DNA of 9,895 nucleotides, from contig DATCCR010000032.1 in NCBI GenBank assembly GCA_036511155.1, positions 1 through 9,895 of the forward strand. Reading direction: 5' to 3'. A model generated the notes under the pieces. The model did not search any database, was not told the DNA's origin, and worked only from the letters and a program-made list of their open reading frames with translations. Origin of the DNA: Bog-756 sp036511155 (lineage in GTDB: Bacteria; Actinomycetota; Acidimicrobiia; Acidimicrobiales; RAAP-2). Positions 1-7,538 of the stretch are shown here, in pieces (position 1 is the first letter of the stretch; each line of letters opens with the position of its first letter). The position numbers and the translations under genes are program-made.

Positions 1-1
1 G

Positions 2-865
2 GTCACGCGCCGGCTGCTCGGGGCCGTGCCCCCGTCGGCCCAGCGCCTCCTGCCCGTCGAGCTGCAGGCCGACGCACGGGGCTGGCTCGGCCGGTGGGAG
101 CCGGGCGACATCGGCTACGTGCCCGTGCCCCCGCACCCGGCCGCGGGGGAGCGGACCGGCCCACCCGACTTCGTGGCGCTCGGAAGCGCCGACGCCGGTG
201 GCGAGTGGTGGATGTCCCGCATCGCCGACCACCCCGAGGTGGCGCCCAACCGGACCCTCGTCGAGGCCGCCCACTTCTTCGCCCCCTACTGCACCGACGC
301 GTTCGGCCCCGGCGAGGTGGCCCGGTTCCACGCCCTGTTCCCCCGACGGCCGGGCCGGGTCATCGGCCACTGGTCGCCCGACGCCCTGTCCTACCCGTGG
401 GTGGCCCCGCTGCTGGTCGAGGCCGCCCCCCGGGCCCACCTGCTGGTGCTGGTGCGCGACCCCGTCGAACGGCTCCGTGCCGGCCTGGAGCGCACGGCGG
501 CCACCCGGGCGCCCCACGTGGGCTCCGACCTAGCCGACGCCGTCGACCGCGGCTACTACGCCGACCAGCTGGTCCGGCTGCTGCGGTGGTTCCCGGAGGA
601 CCAGGTCCGGGTCCTCCAGATGGAGCGGTGCCTGGCCGACCCCGAGGGGGCGCTGGCGCAGACCTACGCCTTCCTGGGGGTGGACGACACCTACCGGGCC
701 CGTCCGCTCAAGCCGCCGCCCGAGCCGGTCCGGGACCCGTTGGCCCCGGCCACCCGCCGGCGCCTGGTGGATCTGTACGCGGCCGACGTGGCCGCCCTCG
801 GCGAGCTGCTGCCCGACTTCGACCTGTCGCTGTGGCCCAATTTCGCACCCCGGCGCGATCGGTGA
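2..865 (+). CDS. Sulfotransferase-fold protein, 5' end cut by window, PAPS site degenerate
   Basis: The frame is open from the first bases, so the gene probably starts outside the window. A GTG at 26 lacks a properly spaced ribosome binding site. About 55 residues precede the usual sulfotransferase opening, DFVALG (from base 167). Recognisable family parts follow in order: the first strand and loop (GSADAGGEWW), the strand ending LLVLVRDPVERL (RDP at 455-463), the helix with DQLVRLLRWFPEDQVRVLQMER, then ADPEGAL, FLGVDD and a typical C-terminal tail rich in Arg, Leu and Asp. Known family members transfer sulfate from PAPS to a sugar or other acceptor, using a Lys and GTT/GTS loop near the N terminus. 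Here the loop has Asp at the Lys position and Gly-Glu for the two Thr. The Ser that normally follows RDPxxR is Ala. The fold assignment is fairly sure; activity is doubtful. It lies beside a methyltransferase and glycosyltransferase, which suggests a glycan-related role. Confidence 0.75.
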   Translation, partial: VTRRLLGAVPPSAQRLLPVELQADARGWLGRWEPGDIGYVPVPPHPAAGERTGPPDFVALGSADAGGEWWMSRIADHPEVAPNRTLVEAAHFFAPYCTDAFGPGEVARFHALFPRRPGRVIGHWSPDALSYPWVAPLLVEAAPRAHLLVLVRDPVERLRAGLERTAATRAPHVGSDLADAVDRGYYADQLVRLLRWFPEDQVRVLQMERCLADPEGALAQTYAFLGVDDTYRARPLKPPPEPVRDPLAPATRRRLVDLYAADVAALGELLPDFDLSLWPNFAPRRDR

Positions 866-884
866 CCGGCCACCGGACGTCACC
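861..884 (+). terminator. Hairpin overlapping the sulfotransferase-like stop codon
   Basis: GGTGAC (861-866) is matched exactly by GTCACC (879-884). Inside it CCGG (866-869) can pair with CCGG (873-876) around a 3-base loop. The structure spans the stop codon (863-865) and is followed by AGAAATT rather than a full T run. It could end the upstream transcript before the methyltransferase gene. The call is tentative because GC-rich DNA forms such stems by chance. Confidence 0.3.
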
Positions 885-917
885 AGAAATTCGCCGGGAG
901 GACAGCTACCGAGGGTC

Positions 918-932
918 TAGGGTGTCGGCGTG
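918..932 (+). promoter_or_regulatory. Possible -10 element for a leaderless methyltransferase transcript
   Basis: TAGGGT (918-923) fits the TAnnnT form of actinobacterial -10 elements. It ends 6 bases before the GTG at 930, the spacing seen when transcription starts at the first base of the start codon. No good -35 is visible. The same bases could instead act as a ribosome binding site (AGGG, 919-922). Confidence 0.25.
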
Positions 933-1928
933 GACAACCGGGGGGTCGGACGCATGAACGAGCAGGGCGCGCTCCCGGGCCAGGTCGTGGAGCGCCTGCG
1001 ATGCCCGGTGTGCGGCGCGGCGGTCACGGCCATGCCGGAGGGTGCCGGCGTCGAATGCGCCTCGGGCCACCGCTTCGACCGGACCGACGGGGTGCTCGAC
1101 TTCTCGAAGGGGGCGAAACCCAAGGGCTCGACCGAGCGCACGTTCGCCAGTTTCGGCTACGAGTGGAACCACTTCGACGAGGTCCGGGGCGAGGACGAGT
1201 CGTTCGCCAAGGTCTACTTCCGTGACGTCGACCTCGACGGCCTGAAGGGCAAGGTGGGCCTCGACGCCGGGTGCGGCAAGGGCCGCTACACCCGCTTCCT
1301 GGCCCAGCACCTCGAGGCCGAGGTGGCGCTCGACGGGTCGTCGGCCGCCGAGGCGGCGGCCCGCAACCTGGCCGACATCGAGGGGGCGACGGTCATCCGC
1401 TCCGACCTGCGCGACGCCCCGTTCGCCCCCGAGTCGTTCGACTTCATCTCCAGCCTGGGCGTCCTCCACCACCTCGACGACCCGTTCGCCGGCTTCCAGG
1501 GCCTGGTGGACCTCCTCGCCCCGGAAGGCCAGATCCTGCTCTACCTCTACAGCCGGCCCGGCGAGCGCAACGTGCGCTCTGCGGCCATCGCGGCGGCGAC
1601 CGCGGTCCGCAAGGTCACCACCCGGCTCTCCCACCCGCTGCTGAAGACGCTGTCCACCCCGATCGCCGCCGTGCTGTGGTGGGCCTTCGTGGTGCCCGGG
1701 GCGTGGGGGGAGAAGCGGGGGATCGCCGCGTTGGCCAACCTGCCCATGCCCGCCTACCGCGGCAAGCCGTTCCGGAGCCTGGTGCTCGACACCTTCGACC
1801 GCCTCAGCGCCCCCGTCGAGTACCGCTACGTGTGGAGCGACCTCCAGCCCTGGTTCGACCGGACCGGCCTGGTGGTCGACGCCGCCCGTGACGAGACGGG
1901 CTGGTTCGTCCTCGCCCACCGGCCCTGA
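930..1928 (+). CDS. Class I SAM-dependent methyltransferase with N-terminal zinc finger
   Basis: This 332-residue protein starts with a Cys4/His-type zinc site: Cys25 and Cys28 (RCPVCG), Cys43 and His47 (CASGHRFDR). The arrangement resembles the finger of the rRNA methyltransferase RlmA, where it precedes the catalytic domain. The SAM-binding glycine loop is LDAGCGKGRY (about residues 111-120), followed by a helix, an acidic segment (SDLRDAPF) and LGVLHHLDDP, the usual motif IV and post-IV region. A hydrophobic stretch (IAAVLWWAFVVPGAW) lies in the C-terminal third and may form an amphipathic or membrane-touching helix. Methyl transfer is well supported, but the substrate is not known from sequence. 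The short gap to a glycosyltransferase favours a sugar or lipid-linked glycan over rRNA. Two starts are possible: GTG 930, and an in-frame ATG at 954 preceded by a G run (940-945). Numbering here uses 930. Confidence 0.88.
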   Translation: MDNRGVGRMNEQGALPGQVVERLRCPVCGAAVTAMPEGAGVECASGHRFDRTDGVLDFSKGAKPKGSTERTFASFGYEWNHFDEVRGEDESFAKVYFRDVDLDGLKGKVGLDAGCGKGRYTRFLAQHLEAEVALDGSSAAEAAARNLADIEGATVIRSDLRDAPFAPESFDFISSLGVLHHLDDPFAGFQGLVDLLAPEGQILLYLYSRPGERNVRSAAIAAATAVRKVTTRLSHPLLKTLSTPIAAVLWWAFVVPGAWGEKRGIAALANLPMPAYRGKPFRSLVLDTFDRLSAPVEYRYVWSDLQPWFDRTGLVVDAARDETGWFVLAHRP

Positions 1929-1939
1929 TCGGGTACGGG

Positions 1940-2782
1940 ATGAGCGCCCTCGAGGATCCCGAGCCGTCGGTCATGGCCGTCGTGCTCACCTACAACGCCC
2001 CGGCATCCCTCGAGCGCTGCCTGCTGTCGATCGCCGCCCAGACCACCCCGCCCCAGGGCATCCTGGTGGTCGACAACGCCAGCATCCCGCCCGTCGACCC
2101 GGCCGACTTCCCCCCGGGATGCCCGCCGATCACGCTCGTCCACTCCGACCACAACGGCGGGCCGGCCGGCGGCTACGCCCTGGCCCTCGAGCACTTCCTC
2201 AAGTCCGAACACCGCCACGCCTGGGTCATCGACGACGACATGCGCCCCGACCCCGACTGCCTGGAGCGGCTGTGGGTGGTGGCGGCCAAGGACCCGGCCC
2301 GGGCCTTCGTGTTCCCCATCAGCTACCAGCTCGACGGGACGTTCGGGGCCTGGCCCTCGTGGTGCGGTTTCGTGGTGGCCCGCGAGATCATCGAGCAGGT
2401 GGGCCTGCCCATGGCCGAGCTCTTCTGGTGGGCCGAGGACACCGAGTACCTGCAGTGGCGCATCCCCCAGGCCGGCTACCCGATGCGGGTGGTGGGTGAC
2501 GCCTTCGTGCGCCACGACGCCATCCGCCACGGCGAGGGCGTGCCGGTGTGGAAGTACTACTACGAGGCCCGCAACATGCTCTACGTGCACCTCTACGTGA
2601 AGAAGCGGGTGGGCTACTACCCGCGCAACATCACCAAACTGGTCGGCCGGGCCCTGCTGCGCGAGCCCGAGGGCCGGTGGGTCCGCCTGAAGGCCATGGG
2701 CAAGGGCCTCGTCGACGGGGCCCGGGGCCGCCTCGGCACCCAGTTCCCGATCGAGTCGATGCAGGAGCGGTCGAGCGCTTGA
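1940..2782 (+). CDS. Family 2 glycosyltransferase (GT-A fold)
   Basis: This 280-residue protein has the complete GT2 core. The N-terminal strand VMAVVLTYNAP and the segment ILVVDNASIPP form the nucleotide-binding half. HNGGPAGGYALALE follows. The metal-binding DDD is at residues 98-100 (VIDDDMRPDPD), and a WAEDTEY segment (Glu166, Asp167) supplies the probable catalytic base. No transmembrane anchor is evident; a basic C-terminal tail could bind the membrane surface. The layout recalls bacterial rhamnosyl- and galactofuranosyltransferases that use dTDP- or UDP-sugars, but donor and acceptor cannot be read off. The start is 11 bases after the methyltransferase stop, so the two genes are almost certainly co-transcribed. 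The ribosome binding site is weak (TACGGG just upstream), consistent with translation carried over from the gene before. The gene ends 46 bases from the convergent hipA. Confidence 0.9.
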   Translation: MSALEDPEPSVMAVVLTYNAPASLERCLLSIAAQTTPPQGILVVDNASIPPVDPADFPPGCPPITLVHSDHNGGPAGGYALALEHFLKSEHRHAWVIDDDMRPDPDCLERLWVVAAKDPARAFVFPISYQLDGTFGAWPSWCGFVVAREIIEQVGLPMAELFWWAEDTEYLQWRIPQAGYPMRVVGDAFVRHDAIRHGEGVPVWKYYYEARNMLYVHLYVKKRVGYYPRNITKLVGRALLREPEGRWVRLKAMGKGLVDGARGRLGTQFPIESMQERSSA

Positions 2783-2828
2783 CGAGGTAAGGAGCCACTC
2801 GCCGTGTCGTCGGCGGGTCCTCGAACGC

Positions 2829-4082
2829 TCAGGCCTCGGGTTCGAGCGCGTACGGGTTGAGGATCTGCACTCCCCACAGTGACTCCCGCTCGAGCTTGGT
2901 CAGTCGGGCGACGTCGGCTGCGTCCTCCCATTCGGACCTGATCACCCCGACCTGGTGATCGACGATCTGGCGAGCCTCCGCAGCCGAGAGCTGGTAGGTG
3001 GGAGCAGCGGATACGGCGCCCGCAAGGCGGCTGAATCTGTAACCATCGGCGCGCAGCTCCATGGCCTGGACAGCTTCGCCGCCACGGCGCGACTGCGGAC
3101 ACACGTCAAATGCCGGCGTCAGGGTCAGCTGGCCACCCTCCACGAAGGCGGCGTGGTTGCGCGCGTGGTCGTCGGTATTGCTCACGCAGATGTTGAACAC
3201 GATCCGGCTGAACAGCTCGCGCAGGGTCCGCTGGGGGTTGCTGAATCGCTTGCGGACCTGTTCGGCGAGGCTCGGGTAGGTGGCATATCGAGCCCATCGC
3301 TCGTCGAGCTCGAGGATGGTGAGTGCGGAGACGACCATTCGGCGTTCACCAGGGACCTCGGTTCGGTCGAATCGATCCACCAGCAAGACATCGCGTCCGG
3401 AGACATCGATGACGGCGACGGGTGCAACGTCCAACCCGCAGCGGCGGGCCAGCTCCATCGCCACCCCCTCGGCCTTGACCATCGGGTAGGTGTCCGAGGC
3501 CCGGGAGAATTTCGCGATCAATTTGCGACCTTGGTCGTCGATGAGGACCTTGGGGCGTGCGCCACCCAGTGATGATCCGTGAAGCAGTGCTTGGAGCAGT
3601 TCCGGCGACGAAACCTCTCCTGCGTCAAGTGCAGTTGCGGCGTCTTGAAGTTGTCGGAGCTCGTCGAGAGTGGCATGGGAGGTTCGTGCCACGTACCGGG
3701 TGGAGCTCGCCTGGAAATCGAGCGCTCCGATTCGGTCAGACCCCGACTCGAGCAGGAACGTGAGCGGGCCGAGGTCGAGGTGATCGATCCTGTGTGACCG
3801 GCCGGCTGCGTGCTTGGCCATGATGACCCGCTGACCCCACGCGTCCGGCCCGGAGTCGGCGATGCAGCCTGCGATGCTCATCCCGCTGAGCGGCATGAGC
3901 ACTCGATCCTCCAGCGGTAGCTCTGGCAGGTAGAGGGGCACCGCTTCGGCCTGCCCGAGGTAGTTGCGTCCGTAGGTGAAGCTCGTCACCTCGCCCGAGC
4001 GGTCCAAACGGCCGACAACGACGGGCTCTGTTGCTCCCGGCATCCAGAACCAGACAAATGCTTGGCTCGATTCAGAAGTCAT
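2829..4082 (-). CDS. hipA: HipA-family serine/threonine kinase toxin
   Basis: This 417-residue protein is close to the E. coli HipA length (about 440). The N-terminal subdomain carries VGRLDRSG, TFTYG-like and YL segments, LSGMS (66-69) and DSGPDAWGQR (76-85), the HipA_N signature. The kinase half shows the P-loop-like GSSLGGARPK (169-178), an ATP lysine in LIAKF (Lys191), LLVDRFDR (233-240), the catalytic NTDDHARN (302-309, Asp304 as base) and LTPAFDV (Asp326 for Mg2+). All key residues are present, so it should be active. E. coli HipA phosphorylates glutamyl-tRNA synthetase, stalling translation and giving persistence; the target here is not shown by sequence. The ATG at 4082 overlaps the end of hipB by 11 bases, which implies coupling, with GAGAGGA about 12 bases upstream. 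An earlier in-frame ATG (4145) would lie deep inside hipB and adds 21 unlike residues, so I reject it. GC is lower than in neighbours (63% in one counted 60-base stretch). Confidence 0.93.
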   Translation of the reverse strand: MTSESSQAFVWFWMPGATEPVVVGRLDRSGEVTSFTYGRNYLGQAEAVPLYLPELPLEDRVLMPLSGMSIAGCIADSGPDAWGQRVIMAKHAAGRSHRIDHLDLGPLTFLLESGSDRIGALDFQASSTRYVARTSHATLDELRQLQDAATALDAGEVSSPELLQALLHGSSLGGARPKVLIDDQGRKLIAKFSRASDTYPMVKAEGVAMELARRCGLDVAPVAVIDVSGRDVLLVDRFDRTEVPGERRMVVSALTILELDERWARYATYPSLAEQVRKRFSNPQRTLRELFSRIVFNICVSNTDDHARNHAAFVEGGQLTLTPAFDVCPQSRRGGEAVQAMELRADGYRFSRLAGAVSAAPTYQLSAAEARQIVDHQVGVIRSEWEDAADVARLTKLERESLWGVQILNPYALEPEA

Positions 4083-4407
4083 TGTCGAGCGACGTCCTCT
4101 CGGAAGCACGCACCCGTGACGGCAGGAGAGCCAAGCGGTCCTCACCGCGGCGCACCAGTGGCGGGAGGTCCGCGGGGCTGACGCCGAAGAGGTCGATACC
4201 TACGAGCCCCGCCAACTCGAACACGGTGCCGATGGCGACAGTGGGGTCTCCACGCTCGGCCTTGCGGAGCGTGTCGGTGGTGATCCCCGCCCGTTCGGCC
4301 AAGTCCGTGGCTGTCATCCGCCGACCCCTGCGCATCGACGCGATCTCCAGGCCGAGGACCTTGGTGGCCTGGGTCGTCTGAGGTAGGTAGCTGCGTGTCC
4401 GTTTCAT
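4072..4407 (-). CDS. hipB: HipB-type XRE-family antitoxin/repressor
   Basis: This 111-residue DNA-binding protein carries one helix-turn-helix of the XRE/Cro-C1 type at about residues 18-72. Its core is MTATDLAERAGITTDTLRKA (31-50), followed by ERGDPTVAIGTVFELAGLVG. HipB proteins bind and restrain HipA and repress their own operon. The basic N terminus (MKRTRSY) and a tail of about 35 residues after the HTH (to SLDNDF) are extra to the minimal domain; the tail may contact HipA. The start is secure: AGGAGA (4415-4420) sits 7 bases before the ATG, and a consensus -10 lies just beyond. The gene directly precedes hipA with an 11-base overlap, the usual antitoxin-first order. Confidence 0.92.
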   Translation of the reverse strand: MKRTRSYLPQTTQATKVLGLEIASMRRGRRMTATDLAERAGITTDTLRKAERGDPTVAIGTVFELAGLVGIDLFGVSPADLPPLVRRGEDRLALLPSRVRASERTSLDNDF

Positions 4408-4475
4408 GGCTTCATCTCCTAAACAACGATTATAGACTCGTTTAGAGATCTAAAACAGTGTTTACTCGTTGTAGT
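4408..4475 (-). promoter_or_regulatory. hipBA promoter and probable HipB operator
   Basis: Bases 4411-4470 contain only 20 G or C in 60, in a region otherwise above 60% GC. On the minus strand a perfect TATAAT (4429-4434) lies 21 bases upstream of hipB; the -35 is poor (TGTTTT at 17-base spacing), which suits a tightly controlled promoter. The element ACTCGTT occurs twice as a direct repeat (4436-4442 and 4464-4470). ACAACGA (4423-4429) is the inverse of TCGTTGT (4466-4472), and TTTAGA/TCTAAA (4441-4454) is a short palindrome with a 2-base spacer. These repeats flank and overlap the -10, as expected for sites bound by HipB. The promoter call is firm; which repeat is the operator is inference. 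Confidence 0.7.
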
Positions 4476-4558
4476 GTCGGATTCGAAGCCTGCCGCACCC
4501 GGATGGCAGCACCACCCGGCGAAGCTGAGCCCAAGGGGTCGATCACGCCGACGTTCTG

Positions 4559-4596
4559 GCGGCACCCCGCCTCCCCATGGCGATGGCGGGTGCCGC
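4559..4596 (-). terminator. Long GC hairpin downstream of the aminotransferase operon
   Basis: GCGGCACCCCGCC (4559-4571) pairs with GGCGGGTGCCGC (4585-4596), giving 12 base pairs with one bulged base and a 13-base loop. It starts about 78 bases past the aminotransferase stop and before the hipBA promoter, both on the minus strand. There is no T run on either side, so it would be a tract-less terminator or transcript-stabilising hairpin of the kind common in GC-rich actinobacteria. The second arm can alternatively pair with CGGCAC (4614-4619). Nothing else recognisable lies between 4476 and 4673. Confidence 0.5.
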
Positions 4597-4673
4597 AGCA
4601 CGGCCCGAGCCGCCGGCACGCCTCCCGGGCCGCTGCGGATCCCCACGGCCCGATCCGGGTGGCCCCGATGCGG

Positions 4674-5797
<1,124 letters not shown>

Positions 5798-5801
<4 letters not shown>

Positions 5802-6760
5802 GGGGCGACCTCCTGGTCGGGGGTGAGGGCACCGACGAGGCCGGCGGCGACGACGAGGGCCACCCCGCCGACCACGTCGACGGCGATGGCCAGGGCGAGC
5901 GAGGTCTGACGGAAGGCCAGGACGGCACCCACGGTCAGGATGCCCTGGGCGGCGATGTAGGCGGCGCTGGCCGACGGACGGGTCCAGCCACCCTGCACCA
6001 GCCGGTCGTACGGGTGGCCCCGGTCGCCGGTCGTCAGCGACTGGCGCCCCCGGAGCCGGCGGACCACGGCGAAGGCGACCTCGGCGGCCGGCAGGGCCAC
6101 CAGGGCGAACGCGGCCACCCCGACGGTGGTCGAGAAGTACGGGTCCCAGGCCAGGGCCAGGAGGACGGCCAGGGTGGTGCCGAGCAGGTAGGCCCCGCCG
6201 TCGCCCAGGTAGATCCGGGCCGGGGGCCGGTTGAAGACCAGGAACCCGATCAGGGCGGCGGCCAGCGCCACCCCGACCTGGCGGCCGGTCGCCACCAGCA
6301 GGACGGCGAAGCCGACCCCGGCCACGGCCACGGTGCCGCCGGCCAGCATGTCGAGCCCGTCGATCAGGTTGACCCCGTTGATCAACAGCAGGGTGATGGC
6401 CACCAGAGCGACGGCGGCCACCCATCCGGGCAGGTGGACCGGGCAGGTCACCACCACGGCCACGCCGATGGCCACCTCGCCGACCACCCGGACCAGGGGC
6501 GGCAGGTCGAACCGGTCGTCGGCGACCCCGAGCGCGGTGGCGGCCACCAGGGGGACGGCCAGCGACGGGCGGTCGGACAGCACGGCCACCAGCACGCCGG
6601 CCAGTACGGCCACCCCGCCGAGGTACGGGACGGGCCTGGCCTGCTCCTTCAGCTCGCCCGGCCGGTCCATGATGCCGGTGCGGGTGGCCACCACGATGGC
6701 GAGCGGGGTCAGCGCCAAGGTGACGAGGAAGGCCACGACGCCCAGGGCGGCCACCGTCAC
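5798..6760 (-). CDS. Polyprenyl-phosphate sugar-1-phosphate transferase (WecA/MraY family)
   Basis: This 320-residue integral membrane protein has about ten hydrophobic segments spread over its length. It should transfer a sugar-1-phosphate from a UDP-sugar to undecaprenyl or decaprenyl phosphate, the first membrane step of a glycan. Family motifs are all visible: PVPYLGG (43-49), the Asp pair VADDRFD (Asp81, Asp82), NGVNLIDGLDMLAGG (Asn131, Asp134, Asp137), RPPARIYLGDGGAYLLG (Asp188) and the cytoplasmic loop TGDRGHPYDRL (His250). The loop reads HPYD where WecA and MraY have HxHH. The start is GTG 6760, overlapping the GNAT stop as GTGA; there is no independent ribosome binding site at good spacing, so translation is probably coupled. 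A much longer upstream extension in this frame is just the GNAT gene read out of frame. The natural sugar is unknown; an amino-sugar fits the flanking genes. Confidence 0.9.
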
Positions 6761-7425
6761 GAGTCGGCGCCGTCCCCGACGGCCGCCCGGTCCCACTGCA
6801 TGACCAGCGACCGGGTGCCGGCGTGGAGCTCGAACTCCTCGCCGGCGACGAACCCGGCCCGGCCGTAGAGCCCGATGGCACCGGCGTTGTCGGCCCCGAC
6901 CACCACGTAGGCCTCGGTGGCCCCCGACGCGGCCACCCGGTCGAGGAAGGCCCCGACCAGGGCCTTGCCCACGCCCCGGCCCTCGTGGGCGGGATCCACG
7001 GCGATGGCCAGGAGCTCGGTGCCCCGCCCCGAGCCCGCCCCGTCGCCCGAGCCGTGGCGGAGGGTCTCGAGTACCCGACGCCAGCCTCGGACCAGGCGGG
7101 GGGCGGCGGCCAGCCCGGCGGCCACCCCGTCCCTGACCAGGAACGACTTGTACAGCCCACCCAGGTCGGCCGACCCGGCGATGAACCCGACCACGTCGCC
7201 CGAGGCGTCGGCGACCAGCAGGAACGACGACGGGGTGCGGGTGATCCGGCGGTACAGGCGGGTGAGGAAGCCGGGCCCGAGGAACGACAGGAAACCCTCG
7301 GTGATGCGGCCGGCGTGGAGCTGGGCCGCGGCCGGCGCGTCGGCTGCGGCGCCGGGGCGGACGGTCACGACGGGGGCGCCGTCGGCGGCCGCCCCGTGTC
7401 CGTACCGTGACCCGTCGGTCCCCAT
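6757..7425 (-). CDS. GNAT-family N-acyltransferase
   Basis: This 222-residue protein has a GNAT fold: VTVRPGAAADAPAAAQLH at the N terminus, FLLVADASGDVVGFIAG (68-84) as central strands, ELLAIAVDPAHEGRGVGKAL (137-156) as motif A with the pyrophosphate-binding EGRGVGK, and ADNAGAIGLYGRAGF as motif B. The stretch between them (about 87-134) is longer than in minimal GNATs and contains YKSFLVRDGVAAG and an Arg-rich helix; it may form an acceptor lid. In this operon the likely job is acyl-CoA dependent acylation of an amino-sugar, as WecD does for dTDP-4-amino-4,6-dideoxygalactose; this is inference. The start at ATG 7425 is supported by GGAGGAGA (7432-7439). It leads the operon, and its stop overlaps the next start by 4 bases. 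The 113 bases upstream (7426-7538) show no convincing promoter. Confidence 0.87.
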   Translation of the reverse strand: MGTDGSRYGHGAAADGAPVVTVRPGAAADAPAAAQLHAGRITEGFLSFLGPGFLTRLYRRITRTPSSFLLVADASGDVVGFIAGSADLGGLYKSFLVRDGVAAGLAAAPRLVRGWRRVLETLRHGSGDGAGSGRGTELLAIAVDPAHEGRGVGKALVGAFLDRVAASGATEAYVVVGADNAGAIGLYGRAGFVAGEEFELHAGTRSLVMQWDRAAVGDGADS

Positions 7426-7538
7426 CCCGTGTCTCCTCCGACGGCCCCCGTGTGGTCGGGGTGACCCTCTGCCCTGCGATGCGCCCCACACACTACGGCC
7501 ACCGCGCCGCGGGCCGGCACGATCCGGGACCGGGTCGG

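Noticed and set aside
906..1919. A long open frame on the minus strand opposite the methyltransferase
   Set aside because: It is a composition shadow; the plus strand shows the SAM glycine loop and zinc ligands.
2783..2828. Possible terminators between the convergent glycosyltransferase and hipA (CGCCG/CGGCG at 2800-2815; CTCGAA/TTCGAG at 2820-2846)
   Set aside because: The stems are only 5-6 bases, there is no T run, and one overlaps the hipA coding end. They are too weak to call in DNA of this composition.
4475..4500. TTCGAA-containing segment resembling a tRNA T-loop, possibly an attachment-site remnant beside hipBA
   Set aside because: The flanking 5-base arms do not pair on either strand, there is no acceptor stem or CCA context, and no integrase is nearby.
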